A model generated the notes under the pieces. It did not search any database. It saw only the letters and a list, made by a program, of their open reading frames with translations, and was not told the origin of the DNA. Position numbers and translations under genes: made by a program. DNA of 64,000 nt from NCBI GenBank assembly GCA_035448545.1, contig DAOTJE010000001.1, positions 330,476-394,475 of the forward strand, in the 5' to 3' direction. This DNA comes from Anaerobaca sp035448545. Its GTDB lineage: Bacteria; Planctomycetota; Phycisphaerae; Sedimentisphaerales; Anaerobacaceae. Below are positions 42,778-50,306 of the stretch, in pieces. Positions within the stretch are counted from its first letter, which is position 1, and every line of letters begins with the position of its first letter.

Positions 42778-42804
42778 CAAATCCTGTCTCCCCGATTTCC
42801 CCTC
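42774..42804 (+). repeat. Right attachment site (attR core)
   Basis: Identical to 23290-23320 over 31 bp. The chromosome resumes at 42805 (TTGTTCTGCCG). Confidence 0.92.
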
Positions 42805-42905
42805 TTGTTCTGCCGCTTGCCGCATTCGATCTCGTCGCAGGGGCCAGCGGCAGCTTGCCGATGGGTCCCACGTCCAAGTACTCAGACCAGAGCCGTTTAT
42901 GGAAC

Positions 42906-42934
42906 TTGCCTCGGCCCTGGGGCGACGGTATAGT
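42906..42934 (+). promoter_or_regulatory. Promoter of the mla-type operon
   Basis: TTGCCT, 17-bp spacer, TATAGT, start near 42941. It lies just outside attR, so the operon was not cut off by the insertion. Confidence 0.5.
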
Positions 42935-42965
42935 TAGAGGTCCTCGCGGCTGCTCCGTGGGAGCT

Positions 42966-44198
42966 ATGTATGTAAGTGGGCTCGCCGCGCGGGCCGTGAG
43001 AGTGCGGCGCCGCCTGGGCGCGTTGGAACATGGATGGGAAGAAGGGTTCTGGGCAAGGAAAGCTGTGGTAGATTCGGGTGCGGCAAGTCTGGACTACGAG
43101 CAATTTGAAGAACGCGGATTGCGTCTTGTCCTAAAGGGGACGTTGAACGCCGCCGACGCACAGCGGTTCTGGCCCCAGGTTATGCAGAAGGTGGCGCAGT
43201 GTGACCCTTCCGCCATCGAAGTCGATGCCGGAGGTGTGGAAAGCTTGGATACGGCGGGCATGGCCCTTCTGCTCGAATTGAAGGCTGGACAGGAGCAGCG
43301 GCAGCGAGGTTTTCGGATTCAGGGCCTGCGGGACGATCTGACCGAACTGATGAGGCGGTTCGATCCGGGCCCGCCCGCGCCGCCTAAGCCAGCGCCGCCG
43401 TGGCTGGTCCGCGCGATCCATCGTGTCGGTGAGATCTCGCATGGATCCCTTGTGGGCTTTCACACGCAGGTCGCTTTCCTGGGGGAGATTTTCGTCCGCC
43501 TGCTGAGTGTTCTGGTTCGCCCGCGTCGTCTGCGCTGGGCCGATACATTCCTGATCGCCGAGAAGGCGGGAGCCAATGCGGTCGGAATCGTCGCATTGAT
43601 GGGTTTTCTGATCGGGCTGATCCTGGCCTTTCAGTCGGCCATCGGTATGCGCAAGTTCGGCGCCGAGATCTACGTGGCCGACCTCGTTGTGCTGGTGCTG
43701 TTTCGCGAGCTGGGACCTTTAATCACTGCGTTCATCCTGACCAGCCGCAGCGGATCAGCCTTTGCGGCCGAATTGGGCACGATGAAGGTCAACGAGGAGG
43801 TCGATGCGCTGGTGACGATGGGCGTGGACCCCGTTCAGTTCCTGGCCTTGCCCCGGCTGGTTGCCGCGATCTGCGTGATGCCGCTGCTGACACTGTTCAA
43901 CGAGCTGTTCGGTCTGATCGGCTGCGGGCTGGTCATGCGATCGTTCGGTTTCCCTGTGGCGGCTTACATCGACCAGATTCAGGAGGCCGCCAGCCTGGGC
44001 GACCTGTTCGGCGGGCTGGTCAAGACCTTTGTATTCGGCGCTCTGATCGCCGGCATTGGGTGTCTGCGCGGTTTGCAGACGGGCAACAGCCCCAGCGCCG
44101 TCGGCGATTCGGCGACCCGCGCCGTCGTCAGCGGCATCGTCGCCATCGTGGTTGCTGACGGCGTGTTCGCCGTGCTGTACTACTACTTGGGGGTATGA
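42966..44198 (+). CDS. mlaE: MlaE-type lipid ABC transporter permease with N-terminal STAS domain
   Basis: 410 residues. Residues ~40-125 form a STAS-like domain (LVLKGTLNAADAQRFW, EVDAGGVESLDTAGMALLLELK), as in MlaB fused to the permease. The permease part has about five membrane helices with FLIGLILAFQSAIGMRKFGAEIYVADLVVLVLFRELGPLITAFILTSRSGSAFAAELGTMKVNEEVDALVTMG, the MlaE signature. It moves phospholipids between membranes. The ATG at 42966 lies after the promoter; an apparent ATG at 42672 lies inside the mobile element and is rejected. Confidence 0.93.
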   Translation: MYVSGLAARAVRVRRRLGALEHGWEEGFWARKAVVDSGAASLDYEQFEERGLRLVLKGTLNAADAQRFWPQVMQKVAQCDPSAIEVDAGGVESLDTAGMALLLELKAGQEQRQRGFRIQGLRDDLTELMRRFDPGPPAPPKPAPPWLVRAIHRVGEISHGSLVGFHTQVAFLGEIFVRLLSVLVRPRRLRWADTFLIAEKAGANAVGIVALMGFLIGLILAFQSAIGMRKFGAEIYVADLVVLVLFRELGPLITAFILTSRSGSAFAAELGTMKVNEEVDALVTMGVDPVQFLALPRLVAAICVMPLLTLFNELFGLIGCGLVMRSFGFPVAAYIDQIQEAASLGDLFGGLVKTFVFGALIAGIGCLRGLQTGNSPSAVGDSATRAVVSGIVAIVVADGVFAVLYYYLGV

Positions 44199-44977
44199 CG
44201 ATGGGGTCCGACGCACCGCCGATCATTCAGGTCAGCGACGTGACCGTGGGCTACGATCATCACATCGTCCTGAAGGACGTGACCTTCGAGGTGGGCGCCG
44301 GCGAGGTCTTCTGTATCCTGGGCGGTTCCGGCTGCGGCAAGAGCACGCTGCTCAAGCACATGATCGGACTGCATCGGCCGCTGACGGGGCGCATCCTCAT
44401 CGACGGGACCGATATCGTCACCGCCGAAGGCGAGGAGCGGCGTGCGCTGCTGGGCCGGATCGGTGTGGCGTACCAGAACGGCGCGCTGTTCGGCTCCATG
44501 AGCCTGATCGAGAACATCTGCCTGGTCCTGGAAGAGTTCACGAGCCTGCCGCGACAGGCCATGCAGACGATCGCCCGGATGAAGATGAAGGTGGTCGGGC
44601 TTCAGGACGCCGGCGATCGACTGCCCTCCGAACTCAGCGGCGGCATGCGCAAGAGGGCGGCCATTGCGCGGGCGCTGGCCCTGGACCCGAAGATTCTGTT
44701 TCTGGACGAACCTTCGGCCGGACTGGACCCGATCACTGCGGCGCAGCTCGACGACCTGATTGTCGAACTGTCGCAGACCCTGAAGATCACGTTCGTTATC
44801 GTGACGCATGAGCTGGCGAGCATCTTCGCGGTCGCCGACCATGTAATCATGCTCGACAAGGAACGGCAGACGATCGTTGCCAGGGGCTCGCCCGAAGAGC
44901 TTCGTGACCGCAGCGACGATCCGTGGGTGCGGCAGTTCTTCCATCGAGAGTCGTCGGCTGCAGGAATCAGGAGGTAG
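44195..44977 (+). CDS. mlaF: ABC transporter ATPase, MlaF-type
   Basis: 260 residues. Walker A LGGSGCGKSTLLKHMIGL near residue 45, signature SELSGGMRKRAAIARALALDP near 147, Walker B ILFLDEPSAGLDP and H-loop VTHELASI. The GLHRP.TGRI and NGALFGSMSLIENI segments match MlaF. It powers lipid transport by the permease encoded just before it. The ATG overlaps the permease stop (ATGA). Confidence 0.95.
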   Translation: MTMGSDAPPIIQVSDVTVGYDHHIVLKDVTFEVGAGEVFCILGGSGCGKSTLLKHMIGLHRPLTGRILIDGTDIVTAEGEERRALLGRIGVAYQNGALFGSMSLIENICLVLEEFTSLPRQAMQTIARMKMKVVGLQDAGDRLPSELSGGMRKRAAIARALALDPKILFLDEPSAGLDPITAAQLDDLIVELSQTLKITFVIVTHELASIFAVADHVIMLDKERQTIVARGSPEELRDRSDDPWVRQFFHRESSAAGIRR

Positions 44978-45023
44978 GCATGTTTGGAACCGGTCAACAG
45001 AGAGATTGGGACGGATCGGCCTG

Positions 45024-46109
45024 ATGGGAAGGAAACCAAGCTACTTCAAGATCGGCGTCTTTGTGATTCTCGCAACGGCCTTGCTGCTGACGGCCGTGAT
45101 CCTGTTCGGTTCCGGCGTGTTTGCGAAGGACAAGCTGAGATTCGAGACCTATTTCGACGAGTCCATCACAGGGCTGACGGTCGGGTCACCGGTAGAGTTT
45201 CGTGGTGTGCGCATCGGTCAGGTCGAGACCATCACATTCGCCGGCAGTGTGTATGCGATCCCGCCGGACAGCGGACGATTGTCCGTCTTCCAGCCTATCG
45301 TCCGCGTCGTCTACGCGGTGCCGCGAGAGACGATGCCCGAACTCGGCGTCGAAAAGGCCGGTGCCATGCTTCAAAAGATGATTGCTCGCGGCCTGCGCGT
45401 TCGCGTCAATTCGAATATCCTGACGGGCCAGGGCTACCTGGAGGCCGACTATCTCGATCCGAATCGCTTCCCGATCCTCGAGGTGCCGTGGACGCCGGTG
45501 TACACCTACATGCCGTCGGCGCCCAGTGAGATCACGACGTTGAAAGACTCGCTCGAAAAGATTTTCACCCGGCTGGAGGAGATTGATTTCGAAGGGCTGG
45601 TGGATTCTTTCGAGCGGACCCTGGTGGCCGCCGAGAGGGCGGTGGGGGATGCGAATCTGGCCCGGATCAGCGAGGAAGCCACGAGCCTGCTGGCGGAAAC
45701 ACGGGAGAAGGTCCAGGCCCTCGACGTAGCGGGCATCAACGACGCGACGCAGCGTTTGCTGGCCTCGCTGGAGCGGACCGTCGCGGATGCCAACGTGCCG
45801 GAACTGAGCGCCGAACTGACGCGGTTTGTTCAGGAAATCCGCATCACGAACGACGGCCTTCGGCGTCTGCTGGCGTCGCCGACGGGGACCGCGGGCGGGT
45901 CCAACCTTCCGGAGGTTGTCGCGCGGCTGAACCGGGTGCTGTCGAGCATCGACCGGCTGGTGACGACCGAGAAACCAGAGATTGAAATCATCATCGGCAA
46001 TTTCCGGGAGATTTCCGACAATCTGCGCGACCTGACCGACAGTCTCAGGGAGCGTCCTTCGGAGCTGATCTTCAGCAAACCCCCACGTGAATCGGAGGCA
46101 TACAAATGA
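45024..46109 (+). CDS. mlaD: MCE-domain protein, MlaD-type
   Basis: 361 residues with one N-terminal membrane helix (FKIGVFVILATALLLTAVIL), an MCE domain (YFDESITGLTVGSPVEFRGVRIGQVETI then LRVRVNSNILTGQGYLEADYLDP), and a long helical C-terminal region with repeated leucines (residues ~170-345), a likely coiled bundle. It forms a hexameric lipid channel or shuttle in the periplasm. ATG at 45024, 46 bp after mlaF. Its stop overlaps the lipoprotein start (ATGA). Confidence 0.92.
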   Translation: MGRKPSYFKIGVFVILATALLLTAVILFGSGVFAKDKLRFETYFDESITGLTVGSPVEFRGVRIGQVETITFAGSVYAIPPDSGRLSVFQPIVRVVYAVPRETMPELGVEKAGAMLQKMIARGLRVRVNSNILTGQGYLEADYLDPNRFPILEVPWTPVYTYMPSAPSEITTLKDSLEKIFTRLEEIDFEGLVDSFERTLVAAERAVGDANLARISEEATSLLAETREKVQALDVAGINDATQRLLASLERTVADANVPELSAELTRFVQEIRITNDGLRRLLASPTGTAGGSNLPEVVARLNRVLSSIDRLVTTEKPEIEIIIGNFREISDNLRDLTDSLRERPSELIFSKPPRESEAYK

Positions 46110-46726
46110 TATGTAAGGGGACCCGGCCGGCCCTGTTTCTGGCCCTGACCATGTTCGCGCTTGTCCTGACGGGTTGCGCGAGGCCGCAGTCGGCCAACAG
46201 CCGCTTCTACTTGCTTCAGACGTCTCGCTCGTTGTCCCCGGCCGTTCGCGAAGGCAAGGCTGTTCTGGCGGTTCCACGGTTCACCATCGATGCGGCGTAC
46301 GCCGGCAGGGGGCTGGTCTACCGGCTCGACGAACATCGATACGAATCCGACGCTTACAACGAGTTTCTTGTTTCACCGACCGTGATGATCACGGAGAGGA
46401 CACGCGACTGGTTGACCCAGTCGGGTCTGTTCGCGCAGGTTCTCGGCTCGGGCAGCGGCGCCGAGCCCACGCATCGAATCGAAGCCAATATTGCCGCTCT
46501 CTACGGTGACTTTCGCGACAGGCGCGCGCCGAAGGCGGTCATGGAGATTCGTTTCTTCCTGCTGCGGACCGAAAGCGGCGTAGACCCGGAGATCATCCTG
46601 GCCAAGTCCTACGCCGCGACGGCCGACGTGGCGACCGCCGGGCCGGAAGGGCTGGTCGCCGGTCTCGACCGCTGCCTTCAGACGATCCTGACCCAGTTGG
46701 AGAACGATTTGGCCGGTGCCGTCTGA
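46106..46726 (+). CDS. ABC-type transport auxiliary lipoprotein (PqiC-like)
   Basis: 206 residues with a lipoprotein signal (LALTMFALVLTGCARPQ, lipobox LTGC). The remainder has FYLLQTSRSLSP, VLAVPRFTIDAAYAGRGLVYRLDEHRYESDAYNEFLVSPTVMITERTRDWL and FRDRRAPKAVMEIRFFLL, the PqiC/ABC_trans_aux pattern. It partners MCE transporters at the outer membrane. Last gene of the operon; 16 bp convergent with the next gene. Confidence 0.88.
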   Translation: MICKGTRPALFLALTMFALVLTGCARPQSANSRFYLLQTSRSLSPAVREGKAVLAVPRFTIDAAYAGRGLVYRLDEHRYESDAYNEFLVSPTVMITERTRDWLTQSGLFAQVLGSGSGAEPTHRIEANIAALYGDFRDRRAPKAVMEIRFFLLRTESGVDPEIILAKSYAATADVATAGPEGLVAGLDRCLQTILTQLENDLAGAV

Positions 46727-46742
46727 CGCTGAACCGTTCGAA

Positions 46743-48854
46743 TCAGAGTCGCACGATCTGACAGGCGATGTCACTTCGCACCACCGGCACGGCGACACTC
46801 AATCGGTCCTGGTCGTGTCGAACGCGGTGCGTCTTGATGCAAGTGCCCTGACTTGTATCCCACCACTGAACGGCGTACTCGCCCGGCGAAAAGTCTGGGA
46901 TTTCGAGGGTCGCACCTTCGATCTCTTGAGGTGTCTGCCCCGCGACGACCTTCCACCACGTGGCGTCCCGGCTGGACAGCCACAGATAGGTGCGATCCGT
47001 TCCCTGATAGCCCAGCACGCGTAGACGCGCGTCGGACACAGTTGCGCCTGTCGCTCTCAATCCCTCGAAGGAGATGTCCCGCAGGTATGCCGCCAGCGGC
47101 CGATAGTGACGGTAGGCGTCCTGCTGGTCCAATTGCTCCCACCACCAGAACATGGCCGTGCCCGACGGTCCGGCGAAGGTCGACGCCCAGAGAGCATTAT
47201 GGAAGTGCACGCCATCGGTGTCTTGTCTCATGTGCTCGCTCAGGCCCCACTTGTCGGTGGCCAGGCCGAACTCGCCGATCAGCGCCGGTTTGTTCGGCGC
47301 GTGCTCTCGCAGAAAGGCCGCCTTTTCGAGGATGGCCTGGACTTCGTCTTTGAAGTCTGCTTCGCCAGGGCGCAAGTAGTGGTGCAGTTGGGCGACGTCG
47401 AGGGCTGCGAGGCCACAGTCGCGCGCCGACGGATGCCATGTGCTGGTGGTCCGCAGGTGGCGGTAGATGTCGATTTCGTCGAGGTAGCCGCCCACCTCCT
47501 CATAGAAGTGGTCCGTTGGCTTGCCCGGGTCGATCTCGTTGAAGTACTCCCACGCGCCGACGCTGGTCGAGTAGCCCCACCGGGCGACGGCATAGCGCAT
47601 GAACTTTCTGGCATCCGCGATGGCTCGGTCGTAAGGCACATTGTTCGGATTGCCAAGCTCATTCATGTAAAGATCCCGCGTCAGCAGGCAAAGCATCAGA
47701 TAGATGCCGTGTTTCTCGGCGGCCTGGACGATCTGATCGACCATGAAGCAGTCGAGCGGATTGTAGTAACCCCGCACGGGACGATTGACATCCGCTTCCC
47801 ATAGCAGCTCCGCGCTGTCGTCGCTTTCCTTCAGCGACAGACCGGTCAGCCACGCAGTGCCTTCGCCCGAAAGTGCAACTGTGGTGTGGCCCAGCCAGTA
47901 CTCATCGGGGCCGGTGGTGAATTCTTCTGCGAAGTCCTGCCAGGTGGCGGTGTGTGCCGGCACCCGCCAATCGTGTCTGCCGACCTGGATTCGCAAACCG
48001 TCCGCTCCGTCGGCCTTGAACCTTCCGCGGAGTGTGTACCGCGTGTCCGGCCGCAGCGCCACCCGGTGCGAGGGCGAAACCTCGATCGAAGCGCCGTCCT
48101 GGCCCTGCAGTTGTACGCACTTGCCCTCGGCTTCAGGCAGGGGAACCACGGGCGATTGCCGGTTCCATGAACGGGTCCACGCGCTCTTGGGAGCCTCGAC
48201 GGCGAGGGCCCAGTCATGGCAACACGTCCAAATGCGCGCGAAGTTCGCGCCGTTTCGCGCCATCTCCGCGAAGATCGCCTCGGCCTTCGGGACGTTGACA
48301 TACTGGCTCTCGCCGATGAAGGCGAGGTTCTGGCCGATGGCGAAGAAGGGCTGGCCTTCGGCGAATTCGAGAAACCTCGGGTCCTCGCGGCCGACGCGCA
48401 AAAATCCCTTATTTGTGGAAGGGACGCACTCGATCCGGATGGTCTGCGACAGCGATTGGCCCTCACGGTCGTTCAGGCGAGCCCGGATCGTGTATGTCCC
48501 CGTCTCCGTGGGTGCGAACCGTGCTTTCCACGTCCCTTGACCGATCGGGTAGCACCAGGCCACGGTTTTGCCATCGCTGGGGAAATCTCGCCGTTGGTAA
48601 TCCTGGCCGAAAAAGGCCGGCAGAACGAGCGCCCGCCCGCTCGGGCAATCGATCAGCAGATCGATCGCAACCTCACATGGGTCGAAGGGATTGTCGTACG
48701 TCCGCTCCGGCGTCAGTGTCAGTTCGAGCTTGTCATACTTGCCGACATGGGCCGGACAAGGCCCGATGGCGACCAGCCGCGGTGCGGCAAGGAGGCTGCC
48801 GGACGCCGCCAGACAGCCCGCGAACACGTGGGTAAAAACCATCCTGCATCGCAT
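46743..48854 (-). CDS. Secreted DUF5060 / GH5-like glycoside hydrolase
   Basis: 703 residues with a signal peptide (HVFAGCLAASGSLLAAP). Residues ~35-145 form a beta domain of DUF5060 type (YDKLELTLTPERTYDNPFDPCEVAI, WKARFAPTETGTYTIRARLNDREG). A TIM barrel follows with E440 in VGAWEYFNEIDPG as acid/base and E528 in NKPALIGEFGLA as nucleophile; a carbohydrate-binding-like insertion lies near residues 235-345. The last ~80 residues form a beta sandwich. Polysaccharide target unknown. AAGGAG precedes the start. Confidence 0.85.
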   Translation of the reverse strand: MRCRMVFTHVFAGCLAASGSLLAAPRLVAIGPCPAHVGKYDKLELTLTPERTYDNPFDPCEVAIDLLIDCPSGRALVLPAFFGQDYQRRDFPSDGKTVAWCYPIGQGTWKARFAPTETGTYTIRARLNDREGQSLSQTIRIECVPSTNKGFLRVGREDPRFLEFAEGQPFFAIGQNLAFIGESQYVNVPKAEAIFAEMARNGANFARIWTCCHDWALAVEAPKSAWTRSWNRQSPVVPLPEAEGKCVQLQGQDGASIEVSPSHRVALRPDTRYTLRGRFKADGADGLRIQVGRHDWRVPAHTATWQDFAEEFTTGPDEYWLGHTTVALSGEGTAWLTGLSLKESDDSAELLWEADVNRPVRGYYNPLDCFMVDQIVQAAEKHGIYLMLCLLTRDLYMNELGNPNNVPYDRAIADARKFMRYAVARWGYSTSVGAWEYFNEIDPGKPTDHFYEEVGGYLDEIDIYRHLRTTSTWHPSARDCGLAALDVAQLHHYLRPGEADFKDEVQAILEKAAFLREHAPNKPALIGEFGLATDKWGLSEHMRQDTDGVHFHNALWASTFAGPSGTAMFWWWEQLDQQDAYRHYRPLAAYLRDISFEGLRATGATVSDARLRVLGYQGTDRTYLWLSSRDATWWKVVAGQTPQEIEGATLEIPDFSPGEYAVQWWDTSQGTCIKTHRVRHDQDRLSVAVPVVRSDIACQIVRL

Positions 48855-49026
48855 GCGATGTTCTCCTTATGACCTGACCATTCACGAGGCACAGCCTACC
48901 ATGCCGCGTCCGTGCGAGGAAGCGCCCTTGCATTTGCCCGGCGAAGGCCGCATACTCAGCGTGCGGGGTTCGGAGGGGATGGCACGCAGGCGGCAAGCCC
49001 CGATTGGGGCGACGGAGGTTTGCACT

Positions 49027-49983
49027 ATGGCAGATCGATTGACAACGCGGCGGACGTTTCTTGCGGATGCGGTTCTGGCGACAGGGGCGATCGCACTTTC
49101 GCCGGCTCAAGTTCGTCCGGCGGCGGGCTCCGAGGGTGAGCGGATGCACGTCGCCTGCAACTCGTACTCCTGGACCGTGTTCTATCAGCGTCAAGGGCGC
49201 AATTTCGACCAGTCGCTCGATGAAGGTCTGGCCGAGGTGGCTGCCAGCGGTCTTGACGGGTTTGAGCCGTCGTTCGGCGACGTCGCACAGGTCGAGCGTC
49301 TGGCGCCTCTGCTGAAGAAGCACCGCCTCGGGATGCGGTCTTTTTACGTCAACAGCCTGCTGCATGAGGCCGGCCGGGCCGATGAGAGCATCCGGCAGAT
49401 CCTCACGATTGCTCCGAGGGCCCGGGACGCTGGAGCGCGGATCGTCGTGACCAACCCCAATCCGCTCGCCTGGGGCGGCGCGCAGGACAAGAACGACGAA
49501 CAGCTCAAGGTCCAGGCGGCCGCACTGAACCGGCTCGGGGCCGAACTGCGGAAGCTCGGCCTGACGCTGGCCTACCACAATCACAACATGGAACTGCGGC
49601 AGGCCGCACGCGAGTTCCACCACATGATGCTCGGCACCGATCCGGCCGATGTGACACTCTGCCTCGACGCCCACTGGGTCTATCGCGGCGCGGGCAACTC
49701 GCAGGTCGCCCTGTTCGACATCGTCAAGCTCTACGGCAAGCGCATCCGCGAGCTGCACCTGCGGCAGTCCCAGGGCGGCGTCTGGACCGAGACATTTGGC
49801 GAGGGCGATATCGATTACCGCGCCCTGGCCGATGCCCTGCGCCAGGAGGGCGTTCGCCCGCACATCGTCCTGGAACAGGCGATCGAAAACGGCTCGCCCA
49901 ACACCATGCCGCCCCTGGAAGCGTTCACCAGAAGCACCGAGTACGTCCGCCGGCTCTTTGCGGGCCTGGGCGAAAAAGCTTGA
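49027..49983 (+). CDS. Sugar phosphate isomerase/epimerase-like TIM barrel with Tat signal
   Basis: 318 residues. A twin-arginine signal (LTTRRTFLADAVLATGAIALSP) exports it folded. The xylose-isomerase-like barrel has HVACNSYSWTVFYQRQG, DGFEPSFGDVAQVERLAPLLKK, LAYHNHNMEL and VTLCLDAHWVYRGAG, with the E/D/H metal ligands of the AP endonuclease 2 superfamily. Such planctomycete proteins are common next to sugar-degrading genes. GGAGG precedes the ATG. Divergent from the DUF5060 glycosidase, possibly in the same pathway. Confidence 0.88.
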   Translation: MADRLTTRRTFLADAVLATGAIALSPAQVRPAAGSEGERMHVACNSYSWTVFYQRQGRNFDQSLDEGLAEVAASGLDGFEPSFGDVAQVERLAPLLKKHRLGMRSFYVNSLLHEAGRADESIRQILTIAPRARDAGARIVVTNPNPLAWGGAQDKNDEQLKVQAAALNRLGAELRKLGLTLAYHNHNMELRQAAREFHHMMLGTDPADVTLCLDAHWVYRGAGNSQVALFDIVKLYGKRIRELHLRQSQGGVWTETFGEGDIDYRALADALRQEGVRPHIVLEQAIENGSPNTMPPLEAFTRSTEYVRRLFAGLGEKA

Positions 49984-50306
49984 ACCCAGACGCACGTTCC
50001 GATAAAATGGCCGCAGTGAATCAAGGTTCGAAGGCCGGCCGGAATTGACCATCATATCCGTGCTTGTCGCTATCATATTATTGTCGCATATCATCGCACC
50101 GGCACCTTCGGAGACCTTGCGGAGATAGCTCAGCGTGGCTTGAGGGATTTTCGGGGCACGGGCGGCGGTTCCACAAACTATGGCGGCGAACGATGATTCG
50201 CCCGCACTATCAGCCAAAGGTACGCCCCCTGTCTGGTCGAAGAGAAGGCAGGTGCTGGATTTACGGTTATTATCCATTCATTCATCCCAATCTAAGGAGC
50301 GGCACA
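49984..50306 (+). other. Intergenic region before the alpha-2-macroglobulin gene
   Basis: 323 bp without a gene. A stretch GGAGATAGCTCAGC near 50120 resembles the start of a tRNA, but no cloverleaf follows. No riboswitch or convincing promoter recognised. Confidence 0.4.

Larger units (their letters stand above)
23290..42804. mobile_element. 19.5-kb integrative element in tRNA-Pro, phage-satellite-like, carrying Cas5-HNH type I-E CRISPR-Cas
   Basis: Bounded by a perfect 31-bp direct repeat, the left copy being the 3' end of tRNA-Pro. Order from the left: integrase, ribbon-helix-helix protein, excisionase-like protein, two hypotheticals, RecA-like ATPase, HTH replication protein with internal repeats, MerR/Xis-like HTH, hypothetical, terminase-small-subunit-like protein, three small genes (all minus strand), then cas8e (broken by an IS), cas11, cas7, cas5-HNH, cas6, cas1, cas2 and CRISPR (plus strand), then a block of small minus-strand genes and the displaced integrase tail. 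No structural phage genes, portal, large terminase, relaxase or type IV secretion genes are present, so it would need a helper for packaging if it is a satellite. Confidence 0.9.

Noticed and set aside
23290..42804. CRISPR-associated transposon (Tn7-like) interpretation of the element
   Set aside because: No tnsA, tnsB, tnsC or tniQ; a tyrosine integrase and tRNA att repeats explain the ends; cas1, cas2 and HNH-Cas5 are present.
42672..42965. Start of the permease gene at the ATG at 42672
   Set aside because: It lies in the mobile element and across attR; the promoter at 42906 and ATG at 42966 fit the family.
50120..50190. tRNA-like start GGAGATAGCTCAGC
   Set aside because: No anticodon or T stem can be formed downstream.
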